This document shows, piece by piece, positions 1-7,196 of a stretch of DNA of 64,000 nt. Within the stretch, counting starts at the first letter, position 1; every line of letters begins with the position of its first letter. Below the pieces are notes generated by a model. It saw only the letters and a program-made list of their open reading frames with translations. It did not search any database and was not told where the DNA came from. Origin of the DNA: Haloarcula ordinaria. Its GTDB lineage: Archaea; Halobacteriota; Halobacteria; Halobacteriales; Haloarculaceae. The stretch is from the NCBI RefSeq assembly GCF_029338275.1, contig NZ_CP119789.1, forward strand, positions 124,001 through 188,000, given 5' to 3'. Made by a program: the position numbers and the translations under genes.

Positions 1-1
1 G

Positions 2-766
2 AACGACCTCTTCGAGGTCGGCGGCGTTCCCGTGGTCGTCCGTCGCCTGCTCGAAGCGGGCCTGCTCCACGGCGACGCCATGACCGTCACCGGCCGGACC
101 ATCGCGGAGGAACTCGCTCACCTCGAAGAGCAGGGCGAACTCCCCGACGACGACACCATCGACGAGGACTACCTGTACACCGTCGACGACCCCTACCAGG
201 CAGAGGGAGCCATCAAGATTCTCACCGGCAACCTCGCGCCCGACGGCGGCGTCCTGAAGGTGACCGGCGACGACGCCTTCCACCACGAGGGGCCCGCCCG
301 CGTCTTCGAAGGCGAGGAGGACGCCATGGAGTACGTTCAGACCGGCGAGATCGAGTCTGGCGACGTCATCGTCATCCGCAACGAGGGGCCACGCGGCGGC
401 CCCGGGATGCGCGAGATGCTCGGCGTGACGGCGGCGGTCGTCGGCGCGGGCCACGAGGACGACGTGGCGCTGCTGACCGACGGTCGCTTCTCCGGCGCGA
501 CCCGCGGCCCGATGATCGGCCACGTCGCCCCCGAAGCCTACGTCGGCGGGCCCATCGGCGCCCTGCAGGACGGCGACCACGTCACCGTCGACATCCCCGA
601 CCGGACGCTCGCGGTCGACCTCTCCGACGAGGAAATCGAGCAGCGCCTCGAGGAGCGTGACGAACCGGACCCGCCGTACACGAACGGCGTGCTGGCGAAG
701 TACGAGCAGGCGTTCGGCTCTGCGGCCAACGGCGCGGTGACGAATCCCGGCGCGAAGTGGGATTGA
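2..766 (+). CDS. ilvD: Dihydroxy-acid dehydratase, C-terminal part (5' end outside window)
   Basis: The reading frame is already open at the left edge and ends at a TGA, so only about the last 254 residues are present. It encodes the C-terminal domain of dihydroxy-acid dehydratase, which makes 2-keto acids in valine, isoleucine and leucine synthesis and needs an Fe-S cluster. Visible family signatures are the [14 protein letters not shown] segment, the [23 protein letters not shown] segment (seen in two parts around 467-540) and the terminal [13 protein letters not shown] strong hairpin plus T-run follows. The last 33 bases recur as an imperfect copy 125 bp downstream. Confidence 0.95.
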   Translation, partial: NDLFEVGGVPVVVRRLLEAGLLHGDAMTVTGRTIAEELAHLEEQGELPDDDTIDEDYLYTVDDPYQAEGAIKILTGNLAPDGGVLKVTGDDAFHHEGPARVFEGEEDAMEYVQTGEIESGDVIVIRNEGPRGGPGMREMLGVTAAVVGAGHEDDVALLTDGRFSGATRGPMIGHVAPEAYVGGPIGALQDGDHVTVDIPDRTLAVDLSDEEIEQRLEERDEPDPPYTNGVLAKYEQAFGSAANGAVTNPGAKWD

Positions 767-798
767 ACTGACTGTGCCGCGCCGGAGGCGCGGTTTCA

Positions 799-825
799 CG
801 CGAATCGCAGGCGATTCGCGTTTTT
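799..825 (+). terminator. Hairpin plus T5 terminator after ilvD
   Basis: A perfect 10-bp stem CGCGAATCGC / GCGATTCGCG with a 2-base AG loop is followed directly by TTTTT. It sits 32 bases after the ilvD stop. Termination is inferred from this structure. Confidence 0.6.
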
Positions 826-890
826 CTCCCAGGTTTTTCCGAGCGGGTGTGAGCGGAGCGAACACCCCGACGAAAAAAGGTGGAACTGGG

Positions 891-923
891 GCGGTGACCA
901 ACCCCGGCGCGAAGTGGGACTGA
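891..923 (+). repeat. Partial duplication of the ilvD 3' end
   Basis: These 33 bases repeat the last 33 bases of ilvD (734-766) with three mismatches and would still read [15 protein letters not shown]. The segment between the copies (767-890) is rich in inverted repeats, including CCGCGCC/GGCGCGG, the 10-bp terminator stem and GGGTGT/ACACCC. No complete gene lies in 767-1051. The arrangement looks like a hairpin-rich insert that left or copied the gene end. Confidence 0.75.
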
Positions 924-1051
924 GTCCGGCCAGACGCCGAGCCGCGTTCTCTTCTCTCCTGCTGGTGCCATCCCGCAACCGCTCTATCAGGGACCGCCAG
1001 CGACGCCCGCGAGTCACAACACCCGAATAGCAGGGGCTCGTAGAGGGGGGC

Positions 1052-1294
1052 GTGTCCGAGACGTACGTCTGTGCCAGATGCGAGGCGACCGTCGAACGGG
1101 AGTTCGCAGTCAAGTCGCTCATCCGGACCTGTGCCGAGTGTGGGGAACACGGTCGGTTCGTCCACAAGTCACTGCTCGAGTCGCTGACGGCGATTCCCGA
1201 CGAGGAGCGTCCCGAGGAGTGGGACGGGATGTCGCTCGACGACCAGTTCATGGACGCGGTCAAGCGCGGGCTGATAGAGATAACGCGCGGCTGA
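1052..1294 (+). CDS. Small two-CxxC zinc-ribbon protein
   Basis: An 80-residue acidic protein starting at GTG. Two CxxC knuckles (C7-x2-C10 and C27-x2-C30, in CARC and CAEC) form a likely single zinc site in the first 35 residues. The rest is helical and charged and ends in KRGLIEITRG. Haloarchaea have many such one-domain zinc-finger proteins, usually of unknown function, proposed to bind nucleic acid or partner proteins. I do not recognise a specific family name. It stands alone between the ilvD duplication and another small zinc-finger-like gene. Confidence 0.7.
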   Translation: MSETYVCARCEATVEREFAVKSLIRTCAECGEHGRFVHKSLLESLTAIPDEERPEEWDGMSLDDQFMDAVKRGLIEITRG

Positions 1295-1410
1295 GGACGA
1301 CGGAGTTCTGTTGGCCTGTCTGTGCCGGGGATACCACGACGGCCCCGATAGCGCCGGAGGGCGCTCGAATGGCGGACTGGAGAGATCTGAACTGAGTTCG
1401 ATTCGGAAAA

Positions 1411-1417
1411 TTTTAAA
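1411..1417 (+). promoter_or_regulatory. TATA box for the 1445 small gene, with a palindrome over the predicted start site
   Basis: The AT-run TTTTAAA lies about 30 bases before the ATG at 1445, the spacing of a leaderless haloarchaeal promoter. Between box and ATG, at 1425-1441, lies an imperfect palindrome (GGCCGGAAATTTCGGCC, one mismatched pair), in the right place for an operator. Confidence 0.6.
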
Positions 1418-1444
1418 CCATATTGGCCGGAAATTTCGGCCACC

Positions 1445-1597
1445 ATGGGCGGACCGTATCATCTGGTGTGCAGGGAGTGCGCTTTCGAGGCGATATACGC
1501 GGAGCGAACCGACGCGCGAAGCGAGCAGGACGGCCACGACGCCGACCACGGCCACAGGACCACGCTGCTCGACATCGGGGAGCAGCCAACCGAGTGA
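1445..1597 (+). CDS. 50-residue CxxC/His-rich small protein
   Basis: A short gene starting MGGPYHLVCREC and ending LLDIGEQPTE. It has one CxxC knuckle (C9, C12) and a His/Asp stretch (HDADHGH, residues 31-37) that could complete a zinc site. The TATA box about 30 bases upstream and the acidic composition support a real gene despite its size. It resembles the short haloarchaeal zinc-finger-like proteins (VCRECxFE...H...H pattern). The target is unknown. Confidence 0.6.
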   Translation: MGGPYHLVCRECAFEAIYAERTDARSEQDGHDADHGHRTTLLDIGEQPTE

Positions 1598-1750
1598 GAG
1601 CGGGGACCGCCAGCGTTTTGCGCTCGCTGTCCCGACAGCGTGGTATGCAGAGAGTCCAGGACGCGGACCGTGGCCGGACGACCGGCGGCGCCGCCGCGGT
1701 CCCCCACGAGCAGGTCTGGACCCGCGCCACTGGGGCGGACGGTGAGCGCG

Positions 1751-2083
1751 ATGGCTGACCCCGACGCCGGGACCGGCGGACGCGAGCGAGCGGCCGAACC
1801 CGAGGCCGACGACGAGGGCTACGTCCACCGACCGAGCGGGGAACCGCCGCGACAGGCCGAGACGAGCGAGGAGTTCGGCTGGCAGGGCTGGGTGCTCGTC
1901 GGGATGGTCGTCGTCGCGTTCCTGGTCGTCCCCGGCGCGATTCTCCTGTTGCCGGCCGCCCAGGGCGTCGTCGCGTCGCTCGGGCTGACGCTCAGGGCGG
2001 CGTACCTGACGCTGCCGCTCGTACCGGCCTTCCTGCTCGCTGCCATCGCCGTCTGGTCCGCGCTCCGCTCTCGGGCGGGATGA
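1751..2083 (+). CDS. Two-helix membrane protein of unknown function
   Basis: A 110-residue protein with an acidic disordered N-terminus (about 42 residues) and two hydrophobic segments (about 47-70 and 76-103). I chose ATG 1751. An upstream GTG at 1640 would add a basic, non-haloarchaeal-looking extension. A 37-codon frame (1645-1758) overlaps the start by 8 bases and might be a translationally coupled peptide, but it has no recognisable feature. No function can be given. Confidence 0.65.
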   Translation: MADPDAGTGGRERAAEPEADDEGYVHRPSGEPPRQAETSEEFGWQGWVLVGMVVVAFLVVPGAILLLPAAQGVVASLGLTLRAAYLTLPLVPAFLLAAIAVWSALRSRAG

Positions 2084-2149
2084 GGCGATTTTCACGCGGT
2101 GTAATTGCCGAGGAACCCTTATCACAGCGGTCACGGTAGAGCGAAGCGA

Positions 2150-3835
2150 ATGGCCCTGACGACCCTCGCGGCCGTCATGCTCGCGTCCGTCGTCGGCATG
2201 GGCGTCGCGTTCCTGGTGTGGCTCCACCGCGACCGCCCCGGTGCCGGCCCGCTGGCGACGTTCGTCGTCGCGGCGAGCCTGTGGACGGTGGCCTACGGCC
2301 TGGAACTGGCCGTCCAGGACCTCGGGACGATGCAATGGCTCCTCCAGGTCCAGCTGACGCTGTCGGTGGTGGTGCCCATCGCCTGGCTCGTCGCCGTCCT
2401 CGAGTACACTGGCCACCCCCACTGGCTGAGTCGGCGACGGGTGGCGCTGCTCCTGGTCGAGCCGGCGGTGTTCGTCACGCTCGTGTGGTCGAACCCGGGC
2501 CACGGGCTGGTCTGGCGGGCCGCCGAGACGGTCAGTCGCGGCGAACTGAGCGTGCTCTCCCCGACATGGGGGCTGGTGCGCTGGGCGCACCTGGCGTATC
2601 TCCTGGTGCTGGTGCTGGCCGGCGGCGTGCTCCTCTTGCGGCTGATGCTCCAGACGAACCAGCTGTTCCGGAGCCAGGGGGTCGCGCTCATCGTCGTCAT
2701 CACCGTCCCGATGGCCGCCCACTCGCTCCACCTGCTCTCGGTGGCCCCGCCGCTGTTCGACCCGACGAGCCTGGGCTACATCGTCTCGGGCGTCGTCCTC
2801 TCGGCCGCGATTCTCCAGGGCCAGCTGCTCGACGTCGCCCCGGTCACCCGCAATCTCGGCCGGGAGGCCATCCTCGAGGAGATGGACGACCGGGTCGTCA
2901 TCGTCGACGAGGCCGGCCGCATCGTCGACGTCAACGACGCCGCCGCCGACCTGTTCGACGTCTCGCCGGTCGCGCTGCTGGGCCGGCTCCTCGGGAACGA
3001 ACTCCCCGCGCTCGCCGCGACCATCCCCGGCCCGGGCGAACGGGCCCACACCGAGACGCGCCTCGAACGGAACGGGGCGGTCCGCTACTACGACGTCCGC
3101 GTGACGCCGCTGTACCGTGCCTACGGCGCAGTCTCGGGGCACCTCGTCAGCCTTCGGGACGTGACCGAGCGCCGCCAGCGCGAGCAACGTATCACCGTCC
3201 TGAACCGCCTGCTGCGCCACGACATCCGCAACGAGATGAACGTCGTCCGGGGGAACGCCGACCTGCTCGCCGACCACACCAACGGGGGCGGCCGCGAGCG
3301 AATCGACCGCATCCTCACGACGGTCGATACAGTCGTCGAGCGGAGCAACAAGATCGGTGCCGTCTCCGAGGCGCTCGACGCCGAGGACGCCCGCCCGCTG
3401 GACCTGACGGCCCTCGTCGACCCCGTGGTCGCCGAGGCGCGAGAGCGCTACTCCGACGCAGAGGTGGTCGTCGAGCGTCCGGACACGGTCGGCGTCCTGG
3501 CCAGTCCATCGCTGACGCTCGCCTTCGAGGAGCTCGTCGACAACGCCGTCGAACACGCCGACGGGCCGGTGACGGTCACCATCACCGTCGAACGGGGGGC
3601 CGAGGGAGTGACGGTCCGGGTCAGCGACGACGGACCGGGCATCGCCGACCACGAGCGCGAGGTCATCCGCTCGGGCGACGAGACGCCGCTCCAGCACGGC
3701 TCCGGGGTCGGGCTCTGGCTCGTGAAGTGGGTCGTCCGGAACGCCGGCGGGACGATGTCGTTCGTCGACGGGCCGGGAACGACGGTCGAGATCGAGTTAC
3801 CCCGAGCCGACCCCCCGGCAGCGACCTCCGGCTGA
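2150..3835 (+). CDS. 7TM-PAS sensor histidine kinase
   Basis: A 561-residue membrane kinase. Residues 1 to about 225 hold seven hydrophobic helices of the HisKA_7TM type. A PAS-like domain follows (about 245-345, EEMDDRVVIVDEAGRIVDVNDAA). The dimerisation/phosphoacceptor helix has LRHDIRNEMN with phospho-accepting His357. The ATPase domain shows the N box (ELVDNAVEHAD), G1 (SDDGPGIADHE) and G2 (GSGVGLWLVKW). It should sense an unknown, probably membrane or intracellular, signal and pass phosphate to a response regulator. None is encoded next to it, as is usual for orphan haloarchaeal kinases. ATG 2150 was chosen because an AT-containing box (CCCTTATC) lies about 27 bases upstream, consistent with a leaderless transcript. 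Confidence 0.88.
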   Translation: MALTTLAAVMLASVVGMGVAFLVWLHRDRPGAGPLATFVVAASLWTVAYGLELAVQDLGTMQWLLQVQLTLSVVVPIAWLVAVLEYTGHPHWLSRRRVALLLVEPAVFVTLVWSNPGHGLVWRAAETVSRGELSVLSPTWGLVRWAHLAYLLVLVLAGGVLLLRLMLQTNQLFRSQGVALIVVITVPMAAHSLHLLSVAPPLFDPTSLGYIVSGVVLSAAILQGQLLDVAPVTRNLGREAILEEMDDRVVIVDEAGRIVDVNDAAADLFDVSPVALLGRLLGNELPALAATIPGPGERAHTETRLERNGAVRYYDVRVTPLYRAYGAVSGHLVSLRDVTERRQREQRITVLNRLLRHDIRNEMNVVRGNADLLADHTNGGGRERIDRILTTVDTVVERSNKIGAVSEALDAEDARPLDLTALVDPVVAEARERYSDAEVVVERPDTVGVLASPSLTLAFEELVDNAVEHADGPVTVTITVERGAEGVTVRVSDDGPGIADHEREVIRSGDETPLQHGSGVGLWLVKWVVRNAGGTMSFVDGPGTTVEIELPRADPPAATSG

Positions 3836-3911
3836 AACGAGCGGCGACCGACGCCGAGAGCCGGCGACAGACAGCGGCCCTGCGGCAGGGACGTGGCCCG
3901 CGGGAGAACAG

Positions 3912-4472
3912 TTAGCGTTCTTCGTCGCGTCGCATCGCGATCTCGAACCAGGGACAGAGCCTGAGCTGGCGGTAGTATTCTGGGTGCTCGCGCAGGCGGT
4001 CGTAGGGGACCCACATGAGGCCGTCGACCTCCTCCGGGTTCGGGTCGAGCGTCGTATCGGTCAGCGTCGCCTGCAGGACCGCACAGACCTCCCATTCGAG
4101 GCCGCTGTTCTCGTAGTAGCGCTTGTACTCGAAGCGGTCGGTGACGCGGAGGTCGTTGTACTGGTCGGGCGAGATACCCAGTTCGTCGTCGAGTCGCTCC
4201 CGCGTCGCCTCGACCTGCGTCTGGCCCTCGACCGGGTGGGAGGCGACGGTGCCGTCCCAGTGGGTGTCCCACAGCCGTTTGGTGGCGGCACGCTGGGCGA
4301 GCAGCACGTTGTCGTCCTCGTCGAACAGCAGCGCGGTGAACGCTCGGTGGCGGACCCCGTCGCCGGTGTGGGCCTCGAGCCGGTTGACCAGCCCCTGCTC
4401 GTTGTCGTCGGCGTCGACCGCGATGACGTCCTGCTCGGCGTTCTCGTGTGTGCCGTCGGCGTCGGTGCTCAT
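3912..4472 (-). CDS. idi: Type I IPP isomerase-like Nudix protein with Cys-to-Ala at the catalytic position
   Basis: A 186-residue Nudix-fold protein aligning by eye along its length with type I isopentenyl-diphosphate isomerase, which interconverts IPP and DMAPP for archaeal lipids and carotenoids. The metal ligands of the E. coli enzyme are all recognisable: the His pair HTGDGVRH, the His in ASHP, and the two Glu of LEWEVC. The catalytic Cys67 of E. coli (VCGHP) is Ala here (VASHP). It may therefore be an isomerase with altered chemistry, or a Nudix hydrolase derived from it. It starts divergently from the NarO-like regulator. Confidence 0.75.
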   Translation of the reverse strand: MSTDADGTHENAEQDVIAVDADDNEQGLVNRLEAHTGDGVRHRAFTALLFDEDDNVLLAQRAATKRLWDTHWDGTVASHPVEGQTQVEATRERLDDELGISPDQYNDLRVTDRFEYKRYYENSGLEWEVCAVLQATLTDTTLDPNPEEVDGLMWVPYDRLREHPEYYRQLRLCPWFEIAMRRDEER

Positions 4473-4711
4473 ATGTCGTCACAATCTCGGAGGGGATTCT
4501 TACGCGCTTCGACTTGCCGCGACCCGCTCAGCGACGCGTGCACTCACGCAGACGAACCGATCGATTTCCGGCGCTACCCACGCTGAGAATGCTGCTCGCG
4601 AGCGTGAGTGGTGCCCCACGGGTCTCGACCGGCACCCGCCGCCTCCGGAGCGTTTTCACTGCGCGGGAACCGGCGACGGCCATTTTGTACCGACCTGGTC
4701 AACGCGTCAGT

Positions 4712-5356
4712 ATGAGTGCATCGGGAATCAGGGTCGAGCTCGCGGTCGACTCGGGTGGGGCGTGTCCGGTATCGAGCGTCTCGGCGGAGGCCGGGACGGC
4801 GGTGACAGACGTCGCACGGAGCACTGTGGGCACCGACGACCCGGCAGTCGAGGAGTTCACCGTGACCGAGACGACCGAGGCCCTCGAGGACCGGACGGAC
4901 GTCACGCGGGTGTTCGACGCGGACCGAGGCGGTCGGTACCGACTCGACGAGCGTGGCGGGACCTGCCCCTGTGAGTCTATCGAGGAGTTCGCCTGTCCCA
5001 TCGCGGACGTCGAGGCCGAGGACGGCCAGCTGCTGCTTACCTTCTACGCGCCGGACATCGACCGGATTCGGGCCATCGTCACGCGCATGCGGGAACTCTA
5101 CGACGGCGTCTCGCTGCGCTCGCTGCGGGAGGAGGGCACCACCGGCAGCGAGGACTCGGTGCTCGTCGACCGGGGCCAGCTCACCGACCGCCAGCGCGAG
5201 GTGCTGGAGACGGCCGTCCAGATGGGCTACTTCGAGTATCCGAAGGGCGCGAACGCCGGCGAGGTGGCCGAGGCGCTCGACATCACCGTCTCGACGTTCG
5301 CCGAGCACCTCGCGGCCGCCGAGACGAAACTGCTCGGCACTATCGTCGAGGAGTGA
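4712..5356 (+). CDS. NarO/DmsR-like Bat-type HTH regulator with Cys motif
   Basis: A 214-residue protein. The C-terminal third is the HTH_10 (bacterio-opsin activator) domain: LTDRQREVLETAVQMGYFEYP, then a helix-turn-helix with AEALDITVSTFAEHL. The N-terminal part has C18 and the cluster C85-x-C87-x7-C95 (CPCESIEEFAC). A CxnCxCx7C pattern is described for the haloarchaeal anaerobic regulators NarO and DmsR, where it is thought to sense oxygen through a metal or Fe-S centre. The convergent neighbours (NnrS-like membrane protein, DUF2249) fit control of N-oxide or low-oxygen metabolism. A TATA-like TTTTGTA about 25 bases upstream supports this ATG. Confidence 0.8.
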   Translation: MSASGIRVELAVDSGGACPVSSVSAEAGTAVTDVARSTVGTDDPAVEEFTVTETTEALEDRTDVTRVFDADRGGRYRLDERGGTCPCESIEEFACPIADVEAEDGQLLLTFYAPDIDRIRAIVTRMRELYDGVSLRSLREEGTTGSEDSVLVDRGQLTDRQREVLETAVQMGYFEYPKGANAGEVAEALDITVSTFAEHLAAAETKLLGTIVEE

Positions 5357-5361
5357 ACGGG

Positions 5362-6534
5362 TCAGCCCCGCTGTCGGGCGAATGCCCCGAAGAGAAGCCA
5401 CGCGTACAGGACGACACCGCCGAGGGCGACGGCCTCGCCAGCCGTCCCGAGCGCCGCCCACCCACCGAATAGCCCCACGACCTGCATCCCGAGGCCACCG
5501 GTCAGCAGCGCGATAGAGCCGAGCGCCGTCCGGTCCGACGCCAGTGGCACCTGACCGACCGCGGGCGGGTAGAACTGGTAGGCCGCGCCGACCACGGTCA
5601 GGCCGAGGAACCCAAGCAACATCGTCCGGTAGTGCGCCGTCACCAGCGCCGGGTCGCGTCCGGTGACTGCGACGACGAGCGCCAGCGCGACCCCCACCAC
5701 GCCCGCGAGGACGGCGGCCAGCACCGCGTAGAAACCTACGCGCCGGCGGTCAGAGCGGACGAACAGGACGACGTACGCCAGCGCGAACCCGCCGACTGCA
5801 AGCGTCTCGAGCGCGCCGCCGACCAGCAAAAGTCCCCGGTCGAACAGGCCGAATCCGAGCAACGCGGGACCGACCGCCCCGGTCGGGAGCACGACGGCGA
5901 CCAGTGGTCGCGGCGGGGTCGCGACGAGGAACCGGGGGAGCAGACGAAGGCCCACGCCGAAGACGAACAGCGCCGCCGTGCCGGCCGCGAGCAGGTGCGA
6001 CACCTGCATGGTCGCGAGCGGCGAGTCGCCGGCCAGCGTCCACAGATGGCCGAGGGTCCCGAGCGCGAGATACGCGAGGGCGACGGGAAGGACGGCGTTG
6101 GCCGCCTTGTCGACCGGTTCACGGTGAGCGGTCGCCCCGCCGGTCCCCGTCTCCCGCCCGGTCGGGTTGTCCCTGAGCGTCCACCCGAGCGTCGCGAGGA
6201 AGACGACGACACCCGCGGCCCACAGGCCCACACCCAGCGGTCTGACCCACCCGGGACCGAAGGGGGCGAGCGCCAGGCCGACGACGCCCGCGGCCGAGAG
6301 CGGGAGCTGGACCAGCGGCGCGTGCGGGACCGCGAGCGACCGGTCGAAGTACGACGGGACCAGCGCGTAGGCCTTCCCGAACAGCACCAGCAGCACGAAG
6401 CCGTACAGCGCGAGCGTGACGACCACGCGCCGGCCGGCGTCCAGCAGCATCGCGACGTGGACGACCAAGAAGAACCCGGCGCTCGCGGCGACGAAGCCCC
6501 GCGACCCCCGAGCGACGAGTTGCGAGCGAGTCAC
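5362..6534 (-). CDS. NnrS-like polytopic membrane protein
   Basis: A 390-residue, very hydrophobic protein with about 11-12 predicted helices in a repeated arrangement. The pattern GVGLRLLPRFL and the late segment HYRTMLLGFLGLTVVGAAYQFYPP recall NnrS and heme-copper-oxidase-like proteins found with nitric oxide and denitrification genes. Its stop is 5 bases from the stop of the NarO-like gene. Its start is 9 bases after the end of the DUF2249 gene on the same strand, so the two are probably co-transcribed. The NnrS assignment is by pattern only. Heme or copper binding is not proved by the sequence. Confidence 0.6.
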   Translation of the reverse strand: MTRSQLVARGSRGFVAASAGFFLVVHVAMLLDAGRRVVVTLALYGFVLLVLFGKAYALVPSYFDRSLAVPHAPLVQLPLSAAGVVGLALAPFGPGWVRPLGVGLWAAGVVVFLATLGWTLRDNPTGRETGTGGATAHREPVDKAANAVLPVALAYLALGTLGHLWTLAGDSPLATMQVSHLLAAGTAALFVFGVGLRLLPRFLVATPPRPLVAVVLPTGAVGPALLGFGLFDRGLLLVGGALETLAVGGFALAYVVLFVRSDRRRVGFYAVLAAVLAGVVGVALALVVAVTGRDPALVTAHYRTMLLGFLGLTVVGAAYQFYPPAVGQVPLASDRTALGSIALLTGGLGMQVVGLFGGWAALGTAGEAVALGGVVLYAWLLFGAFARQRG

Positions 6535-6543
6535 CCGTGTGCC

Positions 6544-6771
6544 TCATTCACGCCGTATGGTGACATGCCACGTATCAGTGTCGACTCGCTCCGTCTCGTA
6601 GGTGAACCCCCGTGCTTCCAGCACGTCGTAGAGGGGCACCGGCTCGAAGGCGCCGACGAGCCGGAGCGTCTCCTCGCGGTCGAGGGCTTCTAGCGCCGAG
6701 GCGATCTCGGGGAACGGTTCGCCGTCGATGGTCCTGACGTCGAGTTCGATGACCGTCGCGTCCGCGCTCAT
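6544..6771 (-). CDS. DUF2249 domain protein (SirA/TusA-like fold)
   Basis: A 75-residue protein with the DUF2249 pattern: ELDVRTIDGEPFPEIASALEALDREETLRLVGAFEPVPLYDVLEARG in two parts, then a beta-strand end TDTWHVTIRRE. The fold is close to TusA/SirA, but the CPxP cysteine motif of TusA is absent. In bacteria and haloarchaea DUF2249 genes cluster with nitric oxide, nitrite and oxidase genes. The same company is kept here, as first gene of a probable two-gene operon with the NnrS-like gene. Confidence 0.75.
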   Translation of the reverse strand: MSADATVIELDVRTIDGEPFPEIASALEALDREETLRLVGAFEPVPLYDVLEARGFTYETERVDTDTWHVTIRRE

Positions 6772-7003
6772 AGCGGTACTAGCCGGTCGAACCGGGCAAT
6801 CGCTATCCCCGAACGTGTTCGGTTCGGGTGGCGACTCGTCGCACAGGTCGTCGGGTGATAGCGACCGGATGAACGTGACTCGACGTGCTTGCGGAGCATT
6901 GCGACCGGCGCACTGAGCGCCAGAAGGCGGACCAGCGTCGAGACTATTTAGAAGCTATTTGAGTTCGGCGTTATTGAAACCCTCTATCTTTGACAATCCC
7001 CAC

Positions 7004-7033
7004 GTGTGGGATATAGAGGTTCCATTCAGCATC
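7004..7033 (+). repeat. Island palindromic repeat, single degenerate unit (copy 1)
   Basis: A degenerate unit with GTGTGGGATA on the left and TTCAGCATCG on the right, separated by a TAGAGG core, as in better copies near 16,070. It is the leftmost copy and lies between core DNA and the cdc48 gene. Confidence 0.55.
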
Positions 7034-7196
7034 GTTCCTACGTCGGTTCCATCACTTTATGACTGAACTACCCGCTCACTTTGCGTACCAACTTATTTCC
7101 GCCGTCACCCGGTATGCGTAGTAACTCCAGTTCTGTATCCGTCTCGATGACTTGGAAGGCCATCTTTCCTCGAGTGCAGTCTGGACGGTCACACCC

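Noticed and set aside
1645..1758. 37-codon frame overlapping the start of the two-helix membrane protein
   Set aside because: No motif, promoter or composition separates it from chance in GC-rich DNA, so it is only mentioned as a possible coupled peptide.
1169..3697. 842-codon open frame on the minus strand
   Set aside because: It is antisense to a well-supported histidine kinase and other genes. Its composition (long runs of Arg, Gly and Val/Asp pairs) is the usual mirror of GC-rich haloarchaeal coding DNA.
6772..7000. Second attachment site matching the tRNA-Ile 3' end at the left border
   Set aside because: I read this stretch for any copy of the terminal tRNA bases and found no convincing match.
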